A DNA stretch of 16,471 nucleotides from JAWWPG01 sp038232255 (GTDB lineage Bacteria > Actinomycetota > Actinomycetes > Propionibacteriales > Nocardioidaceae). Numbering within the stretch: position 1 is the first letter of the stretch; every line of letters begins with the position of its first letter. The DNA lies in NCBI GenBank assembly GCA_038232255.1, contig JBBSIF010000045.1, forward strand, positions 1-16,471, given 5' to 3'. This document shows positions 8,684-16,336 of this stretch, one piece after another. The translations under genes were made by a program, and so were the position numbers. The notes under the pieces are model-generated. The model ran no database searches and had not been told where the DNA came from. It saw nothing but the letters and a program-made list of their open reading frames with translations.

Positions 8684-9673
8684 ATGGCAACGCCGTGGGC
8701 GCAGGGTTTCGTGGAGATCGCCGACCGTTGCTACGTCGCCCGCTACCGGGAGTGGGACGTGAGCATCGGCGTCGTGGTGGGTACGACGGGCGCGGTCGTG
8801 GTCGACACGCGCGCGAGCGCCGTACAGGGACAGCGTCTCCGCGACGACATCGCGCGCCTGCCCGGCCGGCCGGAGGTGGCCTGGGTCGTCAACACGCACG
8901 AGCACTTCGACCACGTCTTCGGGAACGGCGCCTTCGCAGGTGCGTCGATCTCCGCCCACGAGAACGCGGCGGCCGGCATGCCGGCTGCAGCGGACCGGGC
9001 CAAGCGGGAGATCTCCGCCGACCCGAGCCTCGACCCCGAGCATCCCGAGATCACCGACGCGGTGCTCCAGGAGGTCCTGGACACCGAGCTGCGGCCTCCG
9101 GACACCACGTTCTCCTCCGTCTCCACGATCGACCTCGGGGACCGTTACGTGGAGCTGCTGCATCCCGGCCGGGCCCACACCGACGGGGACCTCGTGCTGC
9201 GGCTGCCGGACTGCGACGTCCTCTTCGCGGGCGACCTGGTCGAGGAGTCCGCGGATCGCGACGCGACGCCGTACTTCGGCGCGGACTGCTGGCCACTGGA
9301 GTGGGCTGGCACGCTGGACTTCGTGATCGGCCTGCTCGATGAGCGGTCGCTCGTCGTGCCGGGTCACGGAGCCGTGGTGGACCGGGCCTTCGTGGAGCAG
9401 CAGCGGGAGGACATCGCGGACGTCGCCGAGCTCGTTCGCGGCCTCGCGGTGTCCGGCGTGCGGGTGTCGGAGGCCCTCGAGGCGGGCCAGCAGGCGGCTC
9501 GTCCGGCGCCGCTCGCCTCGAGTCTCGGGTCGGGCGAGCCGGGCAGCGGCGGCGGGTCGGGGTGGCCGTTCCCTTCGCGCTACCTCGACCAGGCGGTGGC
9601 GCGCGGCTACGAGCACCTCGGCGTCGTCTACCCCTCGCTGCCCCTCGTGTCGCGGGACGCCGCCGGTGGCTGA
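8684..9673 (+). CDS. MBL-fold metallo-hydrolase
   Basis: This 329-residue protein has a metallo-beta-lactamase fold with a complete set of metal ligands: the HxHxDH motif H72-E-H74-F-D76-H77, then His165 in GRAHTDGD, Asp184 in LFAGDLVEE and His228 in VPGHG. It can therefore hold two metal ions and is probably an active hydrolase. The GRAHTDGDLVLRLP stretch recalls broad MBL groups that include B3 beta-lactamase-like and quinoprotein-relay proteins, but the substrate cannot be assigned. Residues 270-300 contain a Gly/Ser/Pro linker before a helical tail. There is no signal peptide, so it is cytoplasmic. The stop lies inside the next gene (8-base overlap), so both are probably made together. 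Confidence 0.9.
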   Translation: MATPWAQGFVEIADRCYVARYREWDVSIGVVVGTTGAVVVDTRASAVQGQRLRDDIARLPGRPEVAWVVNTHEHFDHVFGNGAFAGASISAHENAAAGMPAAADRAKREISADPSLDPEHPEITDAVLQEVLDTELRPPDTTFSSVSTIDLGDRYVELLHPGRAHTDGDLVLRLPDCDVLFAGDLVEESADRDATPYFGADCWPLEWAGTLDFVIGLLDERSLVVPGHGAVVDRAFVEQQREDIADVAELVRGLAVSGVRVSEALEAGQQAARPAPLASSLGSGEPGSGGGSGWPFPSRYLDQAVARGYEHLGVVYPSLPLVSRDAAGG

Positions 9674-10529
9674 CGGCCACTCCGACCGCTACGGCGACCG
9701 CTACGGCCGGGACGTGCTGGGCACGGACCGGCGAGCGCCGAGACGCGGCCGCTCCGCCCCGGTGGACGCCACGATCGGCCTGGTCGTCGAGGATGCCACC
9801 ACTGGCTGGTGCGGCGCGGTCATGCGCGTCGAGCGCGATCTCGGCACGGTGCTGCTCGAGGACAGGTTGGGGGTACGCCGGAGCTTTCCGCTGGGGCCGG
9901 GCTACCTCGTCGACGGCGCACCCGTGGTGCTCACCGCCCCGCGCCGGACTGCGCCGAGTCCTGCCGGGCGGACGGCATCGGGGTCGGTCGCCGTGCCGGG
10001 AGCGCCGGCTCGGGTGGCGCGGGCCAGCCGGATCTTCGTCGAAGGCCGCCACGACGCGGAGCTCGTCGAGCGGGTGTGGGGCGACGACCTCCGCGTCGAG
10101 GGCGTGGCCGTGGAGTACCTCGAGGGTGTCGACCTGCTCGCGGACATGCTTGACGGATTCCGGCCGGGCCCCGGCCGTCGCGCCGGAGTGCTGGTCGACC
10201 ACCTGGTGCCCGGCTCCAAGGAGAGCCGCGTGGCGGCCGGGGTGAGGAGGAGCCCGCACCGCGCTCACGTGCTGCTGGTAGGGCACCCGTTCGTCGACAT
10301 CTGGCAGGCGGTGAAGCCGGCGAGGGTGGGAGTGGTCTCCTGGCCGGCGGTCCCGCGCGAGGAGGAGTGGAAGTACGGCGTCGCGAAGCGCCTGGGCTGG
10401 CCGCACGCCTCTCAGGCGGACATCGCCGCCGCCTGGCGCCGGATCCTCGGCTCCGTCACGTCGTACGCCGACCTCGAGCCCGCCCTGCTGGGCAGGGTCG
10501 AGCAGCTCATCGACTTCGTCACCGCCTGA
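9666..10529 (+). CDS. DUF3097 family protein
   Basis: This 287-residue protein matches the actinobacterial family DUF3097. The family-typical N-terminal DRYGxDVL is present, with the DRYG part doubled (see findings). Other family blocks are SRIFVEGRHDAELVERVWGDD (split here into RIFVEGRHDA and ELVERVWGDD), VEYLEGVDLLADML, LVDHLVPGSKESR and the WP-x-V-P-R-EEEWKYGV region near 227-239. The GTG at 9666 is the only sensible start; the open frame upstream belongs to the MBL gene in another frame. GGGAC about 8 bases upstream is a weak ribosome site, and coupling to the MBL gene is likely. No function has been established for the family to my knowledge. A Toprim-like core is possible and is discussed under findings. 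Confidence 0.9.
   Translation: MADGHSDRYGDRYGRDVLGTDRRAPRRGRSAPVDATIGLVVEDATTGWCGAVMRVERDLGTVLLEDRLGVRRSFPLGPGYLVDGAPVVLTAPRRTAPSPAGRTASGSVAVPGAPARVARASRIFVEGRHDAELVERVWGDDLRVEGVAVEYLEGVDLLADMLDGFRPGPGRRAGVLVDHLVPGSKESRVAAGVRRSPHRAHVLLVGHPFVDIWQAVKPARVGVVSWPAVPREEEWKYGVAKRLGWPHASQADIAAAWRRILGSVTSYADLEPALLGRVEQLIDFVTA
9683..9706 (+). repeat. 12-bp tandem duplication inside DUF3097
   Basis: CGACCGCTACGG occurs twice in a row, giving DRYGDRYG where family members normally have one DRYG. The frame is kept. Confidence 0.85.
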
Positions 10530-10558
10530 CTGCCCGCCTCCTCTTGCGCGCGCGCCTT

Positions 10559-10630
10559 CCCGGGTGGTTCGGAACAAGGCGCGCGGCGGCTCGCCCGCCG
10601 TACAGCGCGTCCTGTTCCGAACCACCCGGG
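10559..10630. terminator. Long intergenic hairpin, possible bidirectional terminator
   Basis: The arms CCCGGGTGGTTCGGAAC (10559-10575) and GTTCCGAACCACCCGGG (10614-10630) are a perfect 17-base inverted repeat. The pairing continues inward with two mismatches (AAGGCGCGC against GCGCGTCCT), and a GGCGG/CCGCC stem lies inside, so almost the whole 72 bases can fold. It lies between the convergent ends of the DUF3097 gene and hemW, a suitable place for a two-way terminator. There is no U tract on either strand, so it may instead be a palindromic repeat element. The structure is seen; the role is inferred. Confidence 0.7.
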
Positions 10631-10693
10631 AGGGTTGCGAACCACGCGGGAGGGTTGCGAACCATCCGGGAGGGTTCTGAGTCATCCGCGAGG
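10614..10693. repeat. Four 20-bp direct repeats
   Basis: Four head-to-tail 20-base units begin at 10614, 10634, 10654 and 10674. The consensus is GTTGCGAACCAYSCGGGAGG. Units 1-3 differ at a few positions and unit 4 is worn. An inverted copy of the unit lies at 10556-10575 and forms the left arm of the hairpin. There are no spacers, so this is not a CRISPR array. The stretch 10530-10704 has no gene and is largely filled by this element. Confidence 0.85.
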
Positions 10694-10704
10694 AGACAGC
10701 GGGG

Positions 10705-11958
10705 TCAGGGCAGCAGAGCCCGGACGACGGCGTCGGCCAGCAGACGACCACGCCGCGTCAAGGTCAGCGCTGCATCGTCAGGCCCGTCGACGACTCCGGC
10801 AGCCGCCCGACCGGGGATGTCGACCAGCCCGTCGTCCACCAGGTCGGCCACCGCCGCCCGGCCGGGGCGGTCGAGAACGGCGAGCGGCAGCCCGGACGTG
10901 AGGCGGGTCTCCAGCAGCACCCGCTCGACGCGGCGGGTCTGCGGATCCAGCACCTCACGGGCGAGCGCCGGGCTCGCCCCGGACGCGATCCGGGCCGCGT
11001 AGGCGGCAGGGTGCTTCACGTTCCACCAGCGGACGCCGCCCACGTGCGAGTGCGCCCCCGGACCGACGCCCCACCAGTCGCCGCCCCGCCAGTACCCCAG
11101 GTTGTGCCGGCACCACCCGGACGGCGACCGGGCCCAGTTCGACACCTCATACCAGTCGTAGCCGGCCGCCGCGAGCTCCTCGTCGGCGAGCTCGTACTTG
11201 TCGGCGAGGTCGTCGTCGTCCGGCCAGGGCACCTCCCCGCTGACCACCCGGCGGGCGAGCGCCGTACCAGGCTCCACCACGAGCGCATATGCGCTCACGT
11301 GGTCGGGTGCCAGTGCTGTCGCCGCAGCGAGGCTCCTCCCCCAGTCCTCGAGCGTCTCGCCCGGCGTCCCGTAGATCAGGTCGAGGCTGACCTGCTCGAA
11401 CCCCGCCTCGCGTGCCCACCCCACGACGGACGGCACGCGCTCAGGGTCGTGTGTCCGGTCGAGTACCGCCAGCACCGACGGCACCGCGGACTGCAGGCCA
11501 AACGAGATCCGGTTGATGCCGCCTGCTCGCAGCTCCGCCAGGTCGCTCGCCGTCACGCTGTCGGGGTTGGACTCCGTCGTGACCTCGGCGTCCGGCGCGA
11601 GCCCGAACTCGTCGCGCACCGCCGACAGCACCGCGAGCAGATCGGCGGGCGGCAGGAGCGTCGGTGTTCCGCCGCCGAAGAAGACCGTGTGCACCGGCAG
11701 ATCCCGGTCGCCCAGCACCCGCCGGGCAAGGCGGACCTCCTCGATCGCTGCCTGGGCATACGACGCTCGCGAGGCGCCGAGCGTCGGGCCGAGCTCAATC
11801 GCGGTGTACGTGTTGAAGTCGCAGTAACCGCAGCGCACCGCGCAGAAGGGCACGTGGATGTAGATCCCGAACGGTCGCTCACCCAGCCCGTCGAGAGCGC
11901 CGTCGGGCAGGCTCCCGTCGCCGGGCGCCAGGTCTCCGTCAGGCAGTGTCGACGGCAC
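10705..11958 (-). CDS. hemW: Radical SAM protein HemW (coproporphyrinogen III oxidase-like)
   Basis: This 417-residue radical SAM protein carries the 4Fe-4S motif C39-x3-C43-x2-C46 in FCAVRCGYCDF, the SAM-binding GGGTPTLL loop near 94-101, and the HemN/HemW blocks ESNPDSV, INRISFGLQSA, LDLIYGTPGET and YEVSNWA. A Phe rather than Cys follows the third-cysteine position (CDF), which marks HemW rather than true HemN. HemW proteins bind heme and are proposed heme chaperones, while oxygen-independent coproporphyrinogen oxidase activity has often been over-assigned. A C-terminal winged-helix region follows (about 345-415). The GTG at 11958 lies three bases after the acyl-CoA ligase stop, without a clear ribosome site, so coupling is likely. 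The first 28 residues are a weakly conserved extension, and the true start could be further in. Confidence 0.93.
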   Translation of the reverse strand: MPSTLPDGDLAPGDGSLPDGALDGLGERPFGIYIHVPFCAVRCGYCDFNTYTAIELGPTLGASRASYAQAAIEEVRLARRVLGDRDLPVHTVFFGGGTPTLLPPADLLAVLSAVRDEFGLAPDAEVTTESNPDSVTASDLAELRAGGINRISFGLQSAVPSVLAVLDRTHDPERVPSVVGWAREAGFEQVSLDLIYGTPGETLEDWGRSLAAATALAPDHVSAYALVVEPGTALARRVVSGEVPWPDDDDLADKYELADEELAAAGYDWYEVSNWARSPSGWCRHNLGYWRGGDWWGVGPGAHSHVGGVRWWNVKHPAAYAARIASGASPALAREVLDPQTRRVERVLLETRLTSGLPLAVLDRPGRAAVADLVDDGLVDIPGRAAAGVVDGPDDAALTLTRRGRLLADAVVRALLP

Positions 11959-11961
11959 GCG

Positions 11962-13788
11962 TCAGCGGTAGAGCGCGTCGAGGCGCTCCCGGTAGTGCTC
12001 CTCGACGACCTTGCGCTTCACCTTCATGCTGGGCGTGATCTCGCCGTCCTCGACCGAAAGGTCGCGCTCCAGCACGACGAACCGCTTGACGGTCTCCCAC
12101 TTGTTCAGCCTGGCGTTCAGCTGGTCGACGTACCCCTGCACCATCTCCCGCGCCGCGTCGGATCCGACGATCTCGGCGTACGACGATCCCTCGAGCCCAT
12201 GCTCGCTGATCCACCCGCCCATCGCGTCGGTGTCGAGCGTCACGAGGGCGGTGACGAAGCTGCGCTCGTTGCCGTGGACGAAGAACTGGCTGGCGTAGGG
12301 GCAGACCGCCTTGAACTGTCCCTCGAGGACCTGGGGGGCGACGTACTTGCCTCCCGACGTCTTGATCAGGTCCTTCTTGCGGTCGGTCACCCGGACGAAC
12401 CCGTCGGCGTAGACCTCTCCGATGTCGCCGGTGGAGAACCAGCCGTCATGCAGCGCCTCGGCGGTGGCGGCTGCCTGCCCGTGGTAGCCGCCCATGACAC
12501 CAGGCCCCTTGATCAGCAGCTCGCCGTCGGCGGCCACCTTGACCTGGGTGCCGTCGAAGGGCAGCCCCACGGTGCCGAACCGGTAGCTGTCCGGACGGTT
12601 GACGCAGGTGCCGGCCGAGGTCTCCGTGAGCCCGTACCCCTCGAGGATCAGGATCCCCGCGGCGTTGAACCACTCGGCGACGTCCTGGCTCAGCGCGGCT
12701 GCGCCGGAGATGAAGAAGCGGAGGCGACCGCCGAAGCGCGCCCGGATCTTCGAGAACACCAGCCTGTCGAAGAGCGCGTGCTGGAGGGCGAGGTGCCGCG
12801 GCACCGGGGTTCCCGCGGCGCGCCGCCGCTCGACGTCGAGGCCAACCACGAAGGCCCGGTCGAAGATCTTCTTCTTCGCGCCGCCCTCGCTCGCCGCCAT
12901 CGTGACGATCCGCCCGTGCGCCTTCTCGAAGATGCGGGGCGCCGCGCCCATGAAGGTGGGGCGCACGACCGCGAGGTTGTCGATGATCTTCTCGACCCGG
13001 CCGTCGACGGCCGTCGGGAAGCCGACCGCGAGCTGCGCGGACAACAGGACCTTGCCGAACGAGTGGGCCAGCGGCAGCCACAGGAACTGGACGTCGTCGG
13101 CGCTGAGGATGTCCAGCGCCTGCACGCCCACGCCCTCGTAGGTCCAGGCAGCATGCGGCAGTCGGACCCCCTTGGGGCGGCCGGTCGTGCCGGACGTGTA
13201 GATCAGGGTCGCGAGCTGGTCCCGGCGCGTCGCCTCCACCCGGTCGACCACCACGTTCGGGTCGGCGTCGAGCAGGGCCTGGCCCGCCGCCTCCAGGTCC
13301 TCGAGGGCGAGGACCCAGTCGCCATCGGACGTTCCGGTGAAGGTCACGACCTTGACGAGCGCGGGCAGCCGCGCCCGGTGCTCACGGATCTTGGCGATCT
13401 GCTGGTCGTCCTCGGCGAACACCACCCGGGACTCGGAGTCGCCGAGGATGAAGGCGACGTCGTCGGCGAGGCTCGACGGGTAGATCGTCGTGGTCGCCGC
13501 TCCGCACGACAGGATCGCCAGGTCGGCGAGGATCCACTCGTAGCTGGTGCCGGCGGCGATGGCGACACGCTGCTCGGGCTGTACTCCGAGCGCAACGAGC
13601 CCCGCAGCGATCCGGCTGACCCGGTCGCCGGTCTCGGCCCACGTGACAGTTGTCCAGTCCCCGTCGTCGCCGGCGGGGAAGCTGTAGGCGTCGCGGTCCG
13701 GCGTCGCCAGCACCCGGTCGAAGAACAGCCGGCCGAGGCTCTCCGGACGGTTGACGAGCAGGTCCTGCTCCTGCGAGGTGGCGACCAT
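11962..13788 (-). CDS. Long-chain fatty acid--CoA ligase (AMP-forming)
   Basis: This 608-residue ANL-superfamily enzyme activates fatty acids as acyl-AMP and then acyl-CoA. Motifs in order: the P-loop YTSGTTGRPKGV at 197-208, the ISGAAALS block at 360-367, EGYGLTETS at 383-391, STGD at 452-455, DRKKDLIKTSGGK at 469-481, and the C-terminal catalytic-lysine region ITPSMKVKRK at 584-593. The length and the LPLAHSFGKV segment fit the long-chain FadD15-like group found in actinobacteria. No signal peptide or membrane span is seen. The ATG at 13788 has no clear ribosome site. It lies 23 bases after the helicase gene and 3 bases before hemW, so the three may share a transcript. The exact chain-length preference cannot be read from sequence. 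Confidence 0.94.
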   Translation of the reverse strand: MVATSQEQDLLVNRPESLGRLFFDRVLATPDRDAYSFPAGDDGDWTTVTWAETGDRVSRIAAGLVALGVQPEQRVAIAAGTSYEWILADLAILSCGAATTTIYPSSLADDVAFILGDSESRVVFAEDDQQIAKIREHRARLPALVKVVTFTGTSDGDWVLALEDLEAAGQALLDADPNVVVDRVEATRRDQLATLIYTSGTTGRPKGVRLPHAAWTYEGVGVQALDILSADDVQFLWLPLAHSFGKVLLSAQLAVGFPTAVDGRVEKIIDNLAVVRPTFMGAAPRIFEKAHGRIVTMAASEGGAKKKIFDRAFVVGLDVERRRAAGTPVPRHLALQHALFDRLVFSKIRARFGGRLRFFISGAAALSQDVAEWFNAAGILILEGYGLTETSAGTCVNRPDSYRFGTVGLPFDGTQVKVAADGELLIKGPGVMGGYHGQAAATAEALHDGWFSTGDIGEVYADGFVRVTDRKKDLIKTSGGKYVAPQVLEGQFKAVCPYASQFFVHGNERSFVTALVTLDTDAMGGWISEHGLEGSSYAEIVGSDAAREMVQGYVDQLNARLNKWETVKRFVVLERDLSVEDGEITPSMKVKRKVVEEHYRERLDALYR

Positions 13789-13811
13789 GGGAATGACCGT
13801 AGATCAGTTCC

Positions 13812-15251
13812 CTAGCGAGCGACAGATCTGTGTGAGCGCTGGCCGGAGGGTCGCCGGTGACGCGCGGACGCTGCCGCCGGTCCGGCGCTGTTGCTGCCGC
13901 TTGCCTTGCCGCCTGAGCGGTACGTCGACGTACCCGATCGTCCACCGCGGCGCGGGCCGCCTCGGCCGCCACCGGAGGATGGGGTCGACGCCGCCGCGCT
14001 GGAATGCGCCGACGGCGCCACCAGCACGCGCTGGCCGGGTGCGATCTCGCCGAGCAGGGGATGGCCGGAGCCGAGGCGCGTGGTGGTCGGGCGCACTCCC
14101 GCCTTGCGGGTCAGTGACCGTACGTCGGAGACCTGGCTGTCGACCATCAACGTGACGACGGTTCCGGAGGCGCCGGCTCTCGCCGTCCGGCCCGACCGGT
14201 GCAGATAGGCCTTGTGCTCGGCGGGCGGGTCGGCGTGGATCACGAGCCGCACGTCGTCGACGTGGATTCCCCTGGCCGCGATGTCGGTGGCCACGAGAGT
14301 CGATGAGGCTCCGGTCGAGAACGCCTTCAGGTTCCTGGTGCGGATGGCCTGGGACAGGTCGCCGTGCATCTCCAGCGCGGGGACGCCGGCGGCGGTCAGC
14401 TTCTTGGCCAGCTGCTTCGCGCCGTGCCTGGTGCGGGTGAACACGAGTGTCCGCCCGGGCGCCGACGCGAGGTCGACGAGGACCGGCAGCCGGGAGTCGC
14501 GGTCCACGTGGAGCACGTGGTGGGTCATCTCGACGGACGCCGACTCCACCGGGTCGACCTCATGGGTCACCGGGTTGGTCAGGTAGCGCTTGGCGAGGAC
14601 GTCGACGCCGCTGTCGAGGGTGGCGGAGAAGAGCATCCGTTGCCCCTTGGCCGGTGTGGTGTCCAGCAGTCGTCGTACGACGGGGAGGAAGCCGAGGTCG
14701 GCCATGTGGTCGGCCTCGTCGAGGACGGTGACCTCCACAGCGTCGAGGACCGCGTGGCCCTGCTGGACGTGGTCGGCGAGTCGCCCGGGGCAGGCCACGA
14801 CGATGTCGACGCCTGCCTTGAGGGCTTTGATCTGAGGAGCCGCGCCGACGCCCCCGAACACGGTCACGCTGCGCAGTGAGAGCGCGCTCGCGAGCGGCGC
14901 CATTGCAGCGCTGATCTGGGTGGCGAGCTCGCGCGTCGGTGCGAGGATCAGCGCGCGCGGCCGCGAAGGCCGGCGGTGCGTAGGGCTCGCCGCCAAGCGG
15001 GCGAGCATCGGGACCAGGAAGGCGTAGGTCTTGCCGGAGCCGGTCCGGCCACGCCCGAGCAGGTCGCGACCGGCGAGGGAGTCAGGCAGGGTTGCCGTCT
15101 GGATCGGGAAGGGCTCGGTGACGCCGACGCGGGCGAGCGCATTGACGAGCGGCGAGGGAACGCCGAGCTCCGTGAAGGTGGGCGCAACGCCAATGGGGGT
15201 TGAAGAGGCTGGACGAGTGGAAGCATGCGAGTGGGGGCGGCTGGCCGCCAT
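13812..15251 (-). CDS. DEAD-box ATP-dependent RNA helicase
   Basis: This 479-residue protein has all the core DEAD-box motifs: the Q motif ending at Gln51 (FPIQ), motif I GRTGSGKT at 68-75, Ia APTRELA, Ib TPGR in the variant form ACPGR, motif II DEAD at 178-181, motif III SAT at 209-211, motif V ATDIAARGI and motif VI HRSGRTARAG at 351-360. The last 70 residues are a low-complexity Ser/Gly/Arg/Ala tail rich in basic residues, of the kind that anchors such helicases to RNA. It most resembles RhlE-type helicases of actinobacteria, which unwind RNA duplexes in cold adaptation, decay or ribosome assembly. The ATG at 15251 has GGAG seven bases upstream and an in-frame TAG two codons before it, so no longer start exists. 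Confidence 0.95.
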   Translation of the reverse strand: MAASRPHSHASTRPASSTPIGVAPTFTELGVPSPLVNALARVGVTEPFPIQTATLPDSLAGRDLLGRGRTGSGKTYAFLVPMLARLAASPTHRRPSRPRALILAPTRELATQISAAMAPLASALSLRSVTVFGGVGAAPQIKALKAGVDIVVACPGRLADHVQQGHAVLDAVEVTVLDEADHMADLGFLPVVRRLLDTTPAKGQRMLFSATLDSGVDVLAKRYLTNPVTHEVDPVESASVEMTHHVLHVDRDSRLPVLVDLASAPGRTLVFTRTRHGAKQLAKKLTAAGVPALEMHGDLSQAIRTRNLKAFSTGASSTLVATDIAARGIHVDDVRLVIHADPPAEHKAYLHRSGRTARAGASGTVVTLMVDSQVSDVRSLTRKAGVRPTTTRLGSGHPLLGEIAPGQRVLVAPSAHSSAAASTPSSGGGRGGPRRGGRSGTSTYRSGGKASGSNSAGPAAASARHRRPSGQRSHRSVAR

Positions 15252-15387
15252 TGACTACTCCGAACGTGGGGATGGGGCGAACGTGGTGGATGGTCGTCCT
15301 GCGTGTCGCTGCCCGCGGGGATCGCGGTGCGTCGTGGTCGACTCATGAAACGTGGCCCGAGGCAGAACTCTGCGGGCTAACAGGCCC

Positions 15388-15393
15388 AGTGTA
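15388..15393 (-). promoter_or_regulatory. Possible -10 box for the DEAD-box helicase
   Basis: TACACT on the minus strand, just after the phosphotransferase stop, is identical to the box before the MBL gene. No good -35 is present. If used, the transcript would have a leader of about 130 bases before the helicase ATG. The leader contains a hairpin GCCCG/CGGGC (15355-15359 with 15373-15377). No other gene is supported in 15252-15407. Confidence 0.3.
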
Positions 15394-15407
15394 CGCGACG
15401 GGCGCCG

Positions 15408-16328
15408 TCAGTCCTCCATCGCCTTCACGATCGTGACGCTGTCGGTGAGCCAGCTCTCCTTCTGATCCGACGGCGGCGACGGGTCCTCGATCTCCCACAT
15501 GGCGTTGACCATCATCCGTAGCAAGACCCACGCCTTCGCGCGCTCCTCGTCCAGTCCAGCGGCGTCGACGACTGCGTAGAAGCGTCGCCGGACCCCTGCC
15601 CGCACGTTGTCGCTGGTTTGGACCTCGTCCCAGCGGTTCCAAAGCAGTGGGGCGATTTCGTACGCCGGGTCGCCGGACAGAGGCTTGGGGTCGATGGCCA
15701 GCCATGGCCTGCGATCAGCCGCGAGCACGTTGTCGTAGTGCAGGTCGGTGTGGATGATCGTGCCGTCAGTGTCTGGATCGACGGCGAACTCCCGAGCCAG
15801 GGCAGCAGCCCGCTGCACGAACCGGCGAGGCAGCCTTGATGTCGATGCGACCGCGTCAAGTCGGGGCGCCCAACGCTCGCATAGCGACGACAGCGTGCGG
15901 AACTCCGCGGACGCGGGCCGGTGCAGGTCGGCGTACAGGTCCGCGATCGCCTCGCACGCATCGACGTCGGGAACCGTCGTCAGGTCGCGGGTGTGTAACC
16001 GCTCCAGGAGCAAGGCCGACCGATGCGGATCGGCTCGCAGCAGCCGGGCTGCTCCCCTGCCGCCCCAGAACCGCATCGCGAGATGCTCGTGCTCGGCCTC
16101 CTCGTGCGGCCAGCCGACCTTGAGGACGGCTGGTACGTCGTCGCTTGTCCGGACCGGTACGACGAGAGCGCACTCGCCATGGGTGCTCGGGCCGTCGACC
16201 GACAACCTCCACTCGTCGACGAGCCGCGAGGTGAGCGCTGGCAGCTCGGCCAGCCACGTCGACCAGGACTGCCCCCGGACAGCGAAGGCAAGCAGCTTGC
16301 GCGGGATATCGAAGACCGTTTCCGGCAT
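15408..16328 (-). CDS. Aminoglycoside/hydroxyurea phosphotransferase family (streptomycin 6-kinase-like)
   Basis: This 306-residue protein has the phosphotransferase fold of the APH(6)/hydroxyurea kinase family. The ATP-binding lysine is likely Lys70 in AVLKVGWP. The catalytic loop is HTDLHYDN at 193-200 with Asp195 as base and Asn200 as metal ligand. The second metal site is Asp213 in LAIDPKPLSGDPAYE, a pattern typical of this family. The N-terminal GQSWSTWLAELPAL and GPSTHGECALVVPV stretches also fit. Members can phosphorylate streptomycin or hydroxyurea, but most chromosomal members have no tested substrate, so resistance is not shown by the sequence. The ATG at 16328 has AGAGG about 10 bases upstream, inside the lepA end, and the two genes are 8 bases apart, so they may be cotranscribed. 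Confidence 0.85.
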   Translation of the reverse strand: MPETVFDIPRKLLAFAVRGQSWSTWLAELPALTSRLVDEWRLSVDGPSTHGECALVVPVRTSDDVPAVLKVGWPHEEAEHEHLAMRFWGGRGAARLLRADPHRSALLLERLHTRDLTTVPDVDACEAIADLYADLHRPASAEFRTLSSLCERWAPRLDAVASTSRLPRRFVQRAAALAREFAVDPDTDGTIIHTDLHYDNVLAADRRPWLAIDPKPLSGDPAYEIAPLLWNRWDEVQTSDNVRAGVRRRFYAVVDAAGLDEERAKAWVLLRMMVNAMWEIEDPSPPSDQKESWLTDSVTIVKAMED

Positions 16329-16336
16329 GGGTCGCG

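Noticed and set aside
10614..10693. CRISPR array
   Set aside because: The 20-base units abut with no spacers and there are no cas genes in the window.
9051..10751. 566-codon open frame on the - strand across the repeat region
   Set aside because: It is antisense to the MBL and DUF3097 genes and contains the translated repeats (NPPGWF-type stretches). No ribosome site or domain is seen.
11011..13815. 934-codon open frame on the + strand
   Set aside because: It lies opposite hemW and the acyl-CoA ligase, both complete and well supported; it is a composition artefact.
14948..15346. 132-codon ORF on the - strand starting in the helicase leader
   Set aside because: Most of it overlaps the helicase gene out of frame, it has no ribosome site and no known domain. 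It is kept only as a possible upstream ORF in the leader finding.
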